From an uncultured bacterium (GTDB taxonomy: Bacteria > Patescibacteriota > Andersenbacteria > UBA10190 > CAIZMI01): DNA of 48,874 bases. The stretch spans positions 1 through 48,874 of the forward strand of contig CAIZMI010000018.1 of assembly GCA_903934015.1 (NCBI GenBank), given 5' to 3'. Below the pieces are notes generated by a model. The model was not told the DNA's origin, made no database searches, and saw only the letters and a program-made list of their open reading frames with translations. Both the position numbers and the translations under genes were made by a program. Below, in pieces: positions 17,855-25,785 of the stretch. The first letter of the stretch is position 1. The number at the start of each line of letters is the position of its first letter.

Positions 17855-17908
17855 CTATCTCATAAAACAAAACTCCTGCTCTAGCGGGAGTTTTGTTTTA
17901 TGAGATAG
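17855..17908. terminator. long bidirectional terminator
   Basis: CTATCTCATAAAACAAAACTCCTGC-TCTA-GCGGGAGTTTTGTTTTATGAGATAG (25-bp stem). Confidence 0.9.
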
Positions 17909-18287
17909 TCAACCGATGATTTCGAAACAAAAAAACCATAATAAATAATAAGCCTACCAATATACCAATCGAATCAATGCTAATATCAAAAAAATTACCA
18001 GACCTCCCTGGAATGAATGTTTGATGTACTTCATCGGTAAATGCATATGCCAAAGAAGCCAACGCAGACATAACAACATTAAACAATTCATTTCGACTTT
18101 TATTTTTATAAAAATTATAAAACATGCATACCAGCACAAAATATTCCGAAACATGAGCAATTTTCCTGATAAAATAATCTTCTTTCAGCCCACTAGAAAA
18201 ACTTGGTATGCTAGAAAACACAAATATCACCACACACCATAAAATCAGACTGATTAGATCAATATTTTTTCTTAACATATCAATCAT
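17898..18287 (-). CDS. VanZ family protein
   Basis: FVFSSIPSFSSG, RKIAHVSEYFVL, YAFTDEVHQTFIPGRSGNFFDISIDSIGILVG. Confidence 0.9.
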   Translation of the reverse strand: MIDMLRKNIDLISLILWCVVIFVFSSIPSFSSGLKEDYFIRKIAHVSEYFVLVCMFYNFYKNKSRNELFNVVMSALASLAYAFTDEVHQTFIPGRSGNFFDISIDSIGILVGLLFIMVFLFRNHRLTIS

Positions 18288-18295
18288 CAGGTTTA

Positions 18296-18412
18296 TTATT
18301 TAAAAGCTTGATACACGCTTGTTGCCATTTGCGGTGCATAAAATTGACTCATAATAGCCAGAGTCAGCACCACAAAAACCATCAGGACAATGAAATTAAT
18401 TATCTTATTCAT
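18296..18412 (-). CDS. small single-TM protein (38 aa)
   Basis: MNKIINFIVLMVFVVLTLAIMSQFYAPQMATSVYQAFK*; between prsW-like and vanZ-like genes, same strand; below ORF-track cutoff. Confidence 0.55.
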   Translation of the reverse strand: MNKIINFIVLMVFVVLTLAIMSQFYAPQMATSVYQAFK

Positions 18413-18438
18413 AAAAATTGCATTATTATAAAATATAA

Positions 18439-19437
18439 TTATAATTCTTGATTTGGCAAAAAAGGTATTTTGCGAATATTAGATTTTCGGTGAAATTGAA
18501 CACCGCAGACATCACACTTCTTCTGAAGACCGTCAATTGGTACGTAACAATTTGGGCATGACTTCATAGACGGCAAAATCTCTACGATTATATTTCCTGA
18601 ATTAGAAATAAATACTTTCTTACTGGCTATGGGATATTTTAGGCGTTGGCCATTTAAAACATATACATGAAAAAGTCTATCATCGTGCCACCAGTACCAA
18701 AAAATTACTAAAGGAATAACCAATAAAATCACATTATAAAATGCCAACTGAATAGCTAGAAGAAAATTAAAGAATCCGTGCATTAACCATGGATACAAAA
18801 AAGCTTTTCCGCTAAATGACTTCTTCTCCGTTACATTAAATCTTGCTTTCGCCAATTGATACCCCATAATTCCACCAAATGACATATGACCAACTGTTGA
18901 AATAAGAAATCTTAGAAAAAAGACAATAACGAGTGTGTCAAATTCCAACCCTTGAAACAACTTAAGGAAATAGAACGTATTTTCCAAAAAAGCAAAACCA
19001 AGTCCTGTGGCAATCCCAAACTGCACGCCATCGATTACTTGGTCCATATCATATGTACGCCAAATCAAACGTCGCATCAAAAGATACTTTGTTCCCTCTT
19101 CAATTAGTGCCACTACTCCAAATGAAACGCCTCCAGCAAATAAAACCTGAATAATACTCCCCATAGAAACATTTTCAGAAAAAAAGAGATCCGCTGTAGC
19201 CGGAGAAATATATTCCCATGCCAAATAAACCCCTTTTTCCAAAATTACGGAAATTATGACCGCAATGACACCAATAGAAAAAAAACGAAACATCGATGTG
19301 CCGGAAACACTCGGCTGTTTTTGGCGAACGTAATAAAACCAAAGCATGATCACCACTGGCAACAGGCTGAGTAACCCAGCGATAATCGCAATCGCTACCA
19401 TATCGGAACTGGCAAATGAACCAACATTATTATCCAT
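18439..19437 (-). CDS. PrsW family intramembrane metalloprotease with C-terminal zinc ribbon
   Basis: VALIEEGTKYLLMRRL, GFAFLENTFYF; C-terminal CPNCYVPIDGLQKKCDVC. Confidence 0.85.
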   Translation of the reverse strand: MDNNVGSFASSDMVAIAIIAGLLSLLPVVIMLWFYYVRQKQPSVSGTSMFRFFSIGVIAVIISVILEKGVYLAWEYISPATADLFFSENVSMGSIIQVLFAGGVSFGVVALIEEGTKYLLMRRLIWRTYDMDQVIDGVQFGIATGLGFAFLENTFYFLKLFQGLEFDTLVIVFFLRFLISTVGHMSFGGIMGYQLAKARFNVTEKKSFSGKAFLYPWLMHGFFNFLLAIQLAFYNVILLVIPLVIFWYWWHDDRLFHVYVLNGQRLKYPIASKKVFISNSGNIIVEILPSMKSCPNCYVPIDGLQKKCDVCGVQFHRKSNIRKIPFLPNQEL

Positions 19438-19638
19438 TGATATAGTTTAGCATAAGGGCTTGGGAATTAATAAACGCTTCAAGATTATGTTCAATGCTCC
19501 TCAAAGACAACTGTCTTTGATTGAAAAGACGTTGCATTTAGAAATGGATTGAACATTGAGCATAAAATGAAGTATTTATCAATTATCAAACCCCAAACCT
19601 CTTCCTTTTCCCCCAAATTTAGTTTATGTTGATTTTCT

Positions 19639-19947
19639 ATGGCAACCGACCAGGAAATTAGAAAAGCATTAAAAGACGTTAAAGACCCCGAATTGGGCTA
19701 CAATATCGTTGATTTGGGTTTAATCTACGAGATCATCACCGATAAGCTAAACAACATAACTATCCGTTATTCACTTACTTCCCCCGCCTGCCCAGAAGGA
19801 GCAACGATCGAAAAAAACATGCGCGACCGACTGCGTCTAATTGATGGAATCAAGGAGATTAAAACAGAGTTAACTTTCACGCCAGCCTGGACAATGGAAA
19901 AAATGTCCGAAGAACTAAGAGCCGAATTCGGTCTTCTGGGAATTTAA
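19639..19947 (+). CDS. DUF59/MIP18-like iron-sulfur assembly protein (SufT-type)
   Basis: IRKALKDVKDPELGYNIVDLGLIYEI, SLTSPACPEGATIEKNM. Confidence 0.9.
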   Translation: MATDQEIRKALKDVKDPELGYNIVDLGLIYEIITDKLNNITIRYSLTSPACPEGATIEKNMRDRLRLIDGIKEIKTELTFTPAWTMEKMSEELRAEFGLLGI

Positions 19948-19963
19948 TGAACGAATGCACTAC

Positions 19964-20002
19964 TCCCTCCCTTTCTGCGAAAGGGAGGGTTGGGGTGGGT
20001 TA
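19964..20002. repeat. CCCTCCCTT..AAGGGAGGGTTGGGGTGGGTT repeat, copy 1
   Basis: Palindromic core plus GGTTGGGGTGGGTT tail; copies at 20429, 20531, 30468. Confidence 0.85.
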
Positions 20003-20410
20003 AGCGTTAGACGGTAATTTACCACTCGTTATATTTTTGAGCTCGCTCCCTCTCGTATCAATCTGACAAAGTAAATCAAGATAAACTCCGTCCAGATTAT
20101 TCATGATATCGGTATTACAATACCTGATTACTTTCAGACCAAGCTGCGTCAATATCGCCGTTCTTTCGGCATCTTTGTCGTTGCCCGCATCATGGGTATC
20201 GCCATCAATTTCAATTACCAGTTTAAGTTCTGCGCAATAAAAATCCACAATAAATTTGCCGATAGGTTTTTGTCTCAAAAATTTATTATTATTTAATTTT
20301 CTATTACTTAAGATCCGGCCCCATATCACACGTTCCGGACAAGTGGCATCCTTTCTCAATTTCCTAGCTTTTTGTTTTAAATCACGTCGCAAATCAAAAT
20401 CACCATTCAT
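20000..20410 (-). CDS. DUF559 domain (Vsr-like) endonuclease
   Basis: ARKLRKDATCPERVIWGRILSNRKLNNNKFLRQKPIGKFIVDFYCAELKLVIEIDGDTH..RTAILTQLGLKVIRYCNTDI. Confidence 0.93.
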   Translation of the reverse strand: MNGDFDLRRDLKQKARKLRKDATCPERVIWGRILSNRKLNNNKFLRQKPIGKFIVDFYCAELKLVIEIDGDTHDAGNDKDAERTAILTQLGLKVIRYCNTDIMNNLDGVYLDLLCQIDTRGSELKNITSGKLPSNA

Positions 20411-20428
20411 AACTTCATTATACGACGA

Positions 20429-20470
20429 AACCCACCCACGCCCTCCCTTTTTGCGAAAATGGAGGGAAAC
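20429..20470. repeat. CCCTCCCTT repeat, copy 2 (inverted)
   Basis: AACCCACCCACGCCCTCCCTTTTTGCGAAAATGGAGGGA. Confidence 0.85.
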
Positions 20471-20530
20471 GGACAAGACATCTTGGACCACTTCCCTCAA
20501 ACGAAAGAGCAGAAATGAACTTACGCACGA

Positions 20531-20570
20531 TTCCCTCCCTTTTTGAAAAAGGGAGGGTTGGGGTGGGTTT
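20531..20570. repeat. CCCTCCCTT repeat, copy 3
   Basis: TTCCCTCCCTTTTTGAAAAAGGGAGGGTTGGGGTGGGTTT, adjacent to the tRNA 3' end. Confidence 0.85.
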
Positions 20571-20572
20571 AC

Positions 20573-20648
20573 TGGTGTCCCCGGCAGGATTCGAACCTGC
20601 GACCTTCAGCTTCGGAGGCTGACGCTCTATCCACTGCGCTACGGAGAC
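20573..20648 (-). tRNA. tRNA-Arg(CCG), CCA encoded
   Basis: GTCTCCG acceptor, anticodon arm TCAGC-CTCCGAA-GCTGA, T-arm GCAGGTTCGAATCCTGC, 3' ACCA. Confidence 0.95.
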
Positions 20649-20680
20649 TTATAATCTTTCTTCCCTGCCGGCGGCAGGAT

Positions 20681-20980
20681 TCGGCCTCGCCTCTCGGAGT
20701 ACTTATGTACTCCTCGGGCTGGCCACCGCCTCATATTGCCTGCGGGCAATACTCCGGCGCTGAAAAACCGTTAAGGGTTTTCGGCCTCGCCTCTCGGAGT
20801 ACTGATGTACTCCTCGGGCTGGCCACCGCCTCATATTGTCTGCGGACAATACTCCGGCGCTGAAAAACCGTTAAAGGTTTTCGGCCTCGCCTCTCGGAGT
20901 ACTGATGTACTCCTCGGGCTGGCCACCGCCTCATATTGTCTGCGGACAATACTCCGGCGCTGAAAAACCGTTAAAGGTTT
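20681..20980. repeat. three tandem 100-bp multi-hairpin repeats
   Basis: Units begin at 20681, 20781, 20881 with TCGGCCTCGCCTCTCGGAGTAC; stems GGAGTAC/GTACTCC and ATTGYC/GRCAAT. Confidence 0.95.
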
Positions 20981-20985
20981 TTCAG

Positions 20986-21040
20986 CCTGCGACCTTTGAG
21001 CCTTAAGAGGCTGACGCTCTATCCACTGCGCTACGGAGAC
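20986..21040 (-). pseudogene. tRNA-like 5' fragment (D-arm through T-stem 5' strand)
   Basis: GTCTCCGTAGCGCAGTGGATAGAGCGTCAGCCT identical to the 5' part of tRNA-Arg(CCG), then CTTAAGGCTCAAAGGTCGCAGG. Confidence 0.8.
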
Positions 21041-21100
21041 TAGTCGGCTGTTGCCATACTACCCTCATCAATAGATCTCAAGCAATATCTCTAGATGCAA

Positions 21101-22807
21101 CTATTGTACTTCTTCCCAGGAGATGGTTTCGTATTGATCTGATGTCAGAGGAAAGCTTGGTGGAGCGCAATATAGCATATGTGAATCGTAATTAATATTT
21201 CTTATATCATATCCAGAACAATAGTCAGTGCCACTACAAAACCAAGAAAAACCATAGCGAGTATTAGACGCGATCATTCCATAAAGAGTAACCGAGTTAC
21301 GCAAAGAAGTTGGGCCACAATCATTTTTTTTATAGTAATAGCGGCCAACACGACCATATTGCGCAATCAGAGCAGCATCTATGCGTAAATCATTATTGCT
21401 CACAAGACCAATATTGATATTTTTCTGAGCAATTAAACCAATCACATCAGCCCCACCGACTGACCCATCAGAAGAACACGGTACATAAATCGCATCAAGC
21501 ATCGCAGCCGGTGAAGCTGATGGTGATACAGTTGGTGTGGAAATTGGTGTAGCACTTGGTGAAGCTGATGGTGATACAGTTGGTGTGGAAATTGGTGTAG
21601 CACTTGGTGAAGCTGATGGTGTTGCAGCAAAGGCATTAGAAAAAAGCGATTTAAAAATTTGGGCAACTGGAGTTGGTGATGGTGAAACACTCATACCGTA
21701 ATTTGTATAAGTTAGATTATCATTAATTATTATGCTTGCACGAGTAGACTCAACATCAGGAAACCGCGCCGCAGCAATAGTCACCCTGGAATTATTAATC
21801 GTACCGTCAACCCATGCGTCATCTTCCACAAAAATTAAACCATTGGCAGGTATAGAAGAATTTCTTAATAGGGACTCCGTGGTTATCGTCCAAGTACCCC
21901 AACCATTCTCATTGTTTGAGCAACCATGTGGTGGTGACTTAAGTGCAGTTACCTTATAAATATCAACTGTATTATTGTTTTTAAGGACAAGATGATATCC
22001 CTTTTTTCCAGATGGCTCCAAATAAATACCCGAAGCCACTGCTGTTGTTTTCATAACCTGCAAATCCGGAGTAAGGCCTGCAAAATCAACAGCCGGAACT
22101 GACAGTTGCCGCCCAGCAACAAAAACATCTGGCCTGCTGGGTATTGCGGGAAGTGGTAATGGTGACGCGGGAACCGTCGGATCAGCCGGTGACACATGCG
22201 TATGCACACCAAAAGAGGTGTCCTTTGGAGCATCCGGATCAACATATGATCTTTTCGAGCTAGAAACAATATTGTGCGCCAAGCCATCAAATCTAATTCC
22301 ACCATTGGAGTGAATCGGACCAAATATTTCTGTTCCTTCACCAAAACGCACTTCACTATTGGAGGCGACCGCAAACTTAGCCATTGTTGGAATTGCCATC
22401 ATTGTTCGTATCTGTCGTTCTGTTGAAGTGTCACCCGCAACTTGACCGGAGGATTTTATTGTCGTTACTGTCGAACCTAAACTTGGGGCAGTTACCTCGA
22501 GACTAAATTGACCAAGAACGTCACCGTTTTTATCCGCAAACTCATGAACATATGGACCGGCAACGCCCGTGCCATCCTGATAATCCGTTTTTGCGTGCGC
22601 CAAATGCCAGCGGTAGTAATCGTTCCCTGCTTCAGCGATTTGTAGTGCCTGTTCTTTTCTCACGGCCTGGCGCGTTAGTTTTAAATTTAAACTCGCCCAT
22701 GAAAGAAGCGCAGCAACAACAATTATCGCAATGCAACCAAATACCAGTGCCGGTATAATTATTTGACCACTAGAGGCAAAGCGCCTGTTTTTTTGAAATA
22801 TGACCAT
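21101..22807 (-). CDS. pilus-assembly (PilX-like) protein with Ser/Pro/Thr-rich repeats
   Basis: N-terminal hydrophobic segment SGQIIIPALVFGCIAIIVVAALLSWASLN, SASPSATPISTPTVSP repeats; in pilus operon. Confidence 0.7.
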   Translation of the reverse strand: MVIFQKNRRFASSGQIIIPALVFGCIAIIVVAALLSWASLNLKLTRQAVRKEQALQIAEAGNDYYRWHLAHAKTDYQDGTGVAGPYVHEFADKNGDVLGQFSLEVTAPSLGSTVTTIKSSGQVAGDTSTERQIRTMMAIPTMAKFAVASNSEVRFGEGTEIFGPIHSNGGIRFDGLAHNIVSSSKRSYVDPDAPKDTSFGVHTHVSPADPTVPASPLPLPAIPSRPDVFVAGRQLSVPAVDFAGLTPDLQVMKTTAVASGIYLEPSGKKGYHLVLKNNNTVDIYKVTALKSPPHGCSNNENGWGTWTITTESLLRNSSIPANGLIFVEDDAWVDGTINNSRVTIAAARFPDVESTRASIIINDNLTYTNYGMSVSPSPTPVAQIFKSLFSNAFAATPSASPSATPISTPTVSPSASPSATPISTPTVSPSASPAAMLDAIYVPCSSDGSVGGADVIGLIAQKNINIGLVSNNDLRIDAALIAQYGRVGRYYYKKNDCGPTSLRNSVTLYGMIASNTRYGFSWFCSGTDYCSGYDIRNINYDSHMLYCAPPSFPLTSDQYETISWEEVQ

Positions 22808-22808
22808 A

Positions 22809-23429
22809 TTATAAATTGTCTTTAACATTTCTTAGCGCCACCTGTGTTGTTAACGTGATGCGGTCCTGATTTGAATTTCCTGCCCCAATCAGCAATGTTA
22901 ATTTTACCAGCCTTATGGCAGTAATATCTAATGGCTGTGAAAGAGCCGCTGTTTGTCCATCATAACTACGATTGTAGTATTGAAAAATTGGAGTCCCGAC
23001 ATCATTGTATATGCCATGTACGACTACTGAAAATTTTTCATTTGCCGGAAGATATGTTTGCGGATTACCGGTTGGAACAATCACACCCTTTTTAAGATCC
23101 GTGCCATCAAGATAATACCGAATCCGCTCAGCAAGGCCATCCTGATTAATATCACGAAAAAAAATCATACTATTATTCGTGGCACTTTCGATCGCGTAGG
23201 CCCCGGTTCCGGAAGACGTCACAGACCGTACTTCCGAAGAAAATTTCTGCATCGTTCGTCTCGCTTCGTCTTGAATAATGTTGGTATTATAGAAAAAACG
23301 ACCATAAGTAAACACGTTTACTTGTAGCCTTGTAAGAGGAATCAGAATAATTAAAATAACTCCAATTGTTACCATTATCTCCATTAATGTGTAACCGCTA
23401 TTTTTTTGCGGGGAATTAACTATTTTCAT
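22809..23429 (-). CDS. type IV prepilin/pseudopilin (PulJ-like)
   Basis: NSGYTLMEIMVTIGVILIILIPLTRLQ prepilin N-terminus. Confidence 0.85.
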   Translation of the reverse strand: MKIVNSPQKNSGYTLMEIMVTIGVILIILIPLTRLQVNVFTYGRFFYNTNIIQDEARRTMQKFSSEVRSVTSSGTGAYAIESATNNSMIFFRDINQDGLAERIRYYLDGTDLKKGVIVPTGNPQTYLPANEKFSVVVHGIYNDVGTPIFQYYNRSYDGQTAALSQPLDITAIRLVKLTLLIGAGNSNQDRITLTTQVALRNVKDNL

Positions 23430-24778
23430 TTGGCCAAAGTTATGTTTACTCCTTGCCACGAATTACTCACCTCGACATCTCCCTCGAACGGTAAATATCC
23501 ATCAGCCGAAACAACAATATGATAGATTGCCGGCTCTAAGCCGAGATACAAAGTTCGATCGGTTGGTGCGCAACCTAGAGAAGCAGTAACAGGCAGTAAA
23601 TCTTTTGTCACAACAACACTGGCGTTTGGAATAATTAATCCCGTAACAACATCTTTAACGTCAACTAGAATACTATATGTAGGATCCGCGCCATCTGCCC
23701 TAATCACGATCACTTCTTTTTGTTCCGAACCGGACAATAAATTAATCGGCAAATCAGCAAAATATCTAATATACCCTAATACTCCCGCCACCGGTTCTAA
23801 TGTATAATTTCCCCACTCCATATCAGGCAAAACCAGCTCCCCATTACTACCAACAGTAATTACTTCGGAATATTTTGGAGTATCCGGTTCAGTACCGATT
23901 AATTTTGCGCCAGTCAGCGTAAAACCAGTACCCGAAAGACCATTACAACTTTCATCTATCGCGGAAATTGTGAGAGAACCAACCTTATCAATTGAAAAAC
24001 TTACCTGAGTCGCTTGCTTGGCAATAACAGTTGCGTTTGTTTTTACGGGATGCGGATTGGCAATAGTTGTCGGATATGTTTGTTCTGAAGAGTACCCTTC
24101 CTTGGTAACGGTAATTTCGTAAGCTTCTACACCAGGCGGAACATCAATCAAAGAAAACTCCCCGGCATTATTAGTAGTTTCATCAATATCAATCGCGGGG
24201 TTTACTTGTGAATTTATTATATGCACATTCGCAGCCACGACAGGCAACCCGTTCGCGTCAAACACTCTTACAAAAACAGCACCGTTGTTTGATGTAAGCT
24301 CCATGGATCTCGGCGCCACATAGGATGCGATAAAAAATGGTTCAAATTTCTTGCAAGCACTACAAGACACATCTAATTGCACCAATTTATAATCAGCCGG
24401 ACTTAAGTCATTAGGGGTTCCCCCTATCGTCCCGTCAAAAGCATCATCAATATTTCTAATAGTTGTTGCTACTGAATATGTAATACCTGAACGGGTCAGT
24501 GTTTGAGTACGAGGAATTTTCCCGGCCGGCACGCCATTAACAATACCAACGTCGGCATATGGCAAATTGCGAATTATTTCTAACTGTTCATTTGCCAAGG
24601 CAATTCCCGCGATTTTTTGTTTTGTCGTTCCAATCAATACGTAAACGGCACTATATGTTTGATAGACACCAACGGCAATAACAATAAAAACCGTGACACC
24701 AATCAGTGTTTCCAATAACGAGAAACCAAAGTTTTTTGATTTGTTTTCTTGATTATCGTGCAAGACTTGTTTATGCAT
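23426..24778 (-). CDS. type IV prepilin with carboxypeptidase-regulatory-like repeats
   Basis: NFGFSLLETLIGVTVFIVIAVGVYQTYS; GVEAYEITVTKEGYSSEQTYPTT, AIYHIVVSADGYLPFEGDVEV. Confidence 0.85.
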   Translation of the reverse strand: MHKQVLHDNQENKSKNFGFSLLETLIGVTVFIVIAVGVYQTYSAVYVLIGTTKQKIAGIALANEQLEIIRNLPYADVGIVNGVPAGKIPRTQTLTRSGITYSVATTIRNIDDAFDGTIGGTPNDLSPADYKLVQLDVSCSACKKFEPFFIASYVAPRSMELTSNNGAVFVRVFDANGLPVVAANVHIINSQVNPAIDIDETTNNAGEFSLIDVPPGVEAYEITVTKEGYSSEQTYPTTIANPHPVKTNATVIAKQATQVSFSIDKVGSLTISAIDESCNGLSGTGFTLTGAKLIGTEPDTPKYSEVITVGSNGELVLPDMEWGNYTLEPVAGVLGYIRYFADLPINLLSGSEQKEVIVIRADGADPTYSILVDVKDVVTGLIIPNASVVVTKDLLPVTASLGCAPTDRTLYLGLEPAIYHIVVSADGYLPFEGDVEVSNSWQGVNITLAK

Positions 24779-24786
24779 ACGCAGTC

Positions 24787-25086
24787 TTAATTCCTATTAC
24801 CAGGCACTGGCGATATCGCCGTAATTGGTTTGCTGTTCGGCACATTCTGTATTACACGTTCCCTTTGTCTGGAAATAAAGTAGTTCATTCCATCTTTATC
24901 TAATAATGGCATTTTAGTATCAACCCCTGATGTGTCGTTAAGTCGTTCAGTCTCATAATTTAACAAGAAGTAATAACCTCCAACCAAAATAACCGCCACT
25001 ACCAAGCAAACAAGCGCCCCAACAACCATAATAAAAAAGTTTGAACCAGCAGATCTTTTATTTATTTCATTAAATTTAATCTTCAT
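24787..25086 (-). CDS. small membrane protein of the pilus operon
   Basis: 99 aa, single TM; overlaps 25083 CDS by 4 bp. Confidence 0.7.
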   Translation of the reverse strand: MKIKFNEINKRSAGSNFFIMVVGALVCLVVAVILVGGYYFLLNYETERLNDTSGVDTKMPLLDKDGMNYFISRQRERVIQNVPNSKPITAISPVPGNRN

Positions 25087-25640
25087 TCTTTTGATGCAAT
25101 ATCAATAATAATTGTACCAAGCGTCCCATCCGCCAACATCTTGCCGTCCGGCGTGGCTACCTGTGCGGATACCACTCTTAATAAATAAGGGAGTTTGTTT
25201 ACTTCTTTTATAAAACTAATCACCGAACTCAGACCACCAGCAATATTTAATTTATATCTGATACTCGGCGTTGTGTATTTTACCTCACCGGAAACATCCC
25301 GCTGAGTTACCACCTCAACCGTTTGCGTAACTTGCGTTCTCACAGCCAATTCATCTAGAGCCTGAACAAAATAGGCAATATTTTGCTTAGTAGGTCGTAC
25401 TTCAAAAAGTAATACTCTTTCATTCTTAGTGGAATTATAATCATCCGTTAATCTACGATAACGCTTACCCGTTACCGGATCAGACAAATCCAATATTTCA
25501 TTTTTTACACCAATAATGTTATTTATAATGATATGCCCAAAAACCAATAGGCCTGAAGTTGCTATAATTCCCAAAATTGAAACCACTGCCCCAATTCGCA
25601 AGACATTATTGGATAAAATTAGTTTCGTTTTATTTGTCAT
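25083..25640 (-). CDS. PilO-like pilus assembly protein
   Basis: One N-terminal TM then coiled/ferredoxin-like region; position after PilM-N. Confidence 0.6.
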   Translation of the reverse strand: MTNKTKLILSNNVLRIGAVVSILGIIATSGLLVFGHIIINNIIGVKNEILDLSDPVTGKRYRRLTDDYNSTKNERVLLFEVRPTKQNIAYFVQALDELAVRTQVTQTVEVVTQRDVSGEVKYTTPSIRYKLNIAGGLSSVISFIKEVNKLPYLLRVVSAQVATPDGKMLADGTLGTIIIDIASKE

Positions 25641-25774
25641 GATTTTGTTGCATCCCCATTATACCAACCAACCAAATACTCTGTCTTAATCGATTGTCGG
25701 TGCTTGAGATAAAAAAATAAACATCTTATCGCTTCTTTTGCTTGAATATTATTTTTTGCAGTATCAATAAACAT
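25637..25774 (-). CDS. small ORF between pilM-N and pilO-like genes (45 aa)
   Basis: MFIDTAKNNIQAKEAIRCLFFYLKHRQSIKTEYLVGWYNGDATKS*; ATGA overlap with the next start. Confidence 0.5.
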   Translation of the reverse strand: MFIDTAKNNIQAKEAIRCLFFYLKHRQSIKTEYLVGWYNGDATKS

Positions 25775-25785
25775 GACGTTTTGTA

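Noticed and set aside
20543-20863. ORF CPRQDSNLRPSASEADALSTALRR...
   Set aside because: It is a translation of the tRNA-Arg complement and the 100-bp repeats; a well-known type of spurious ORF.
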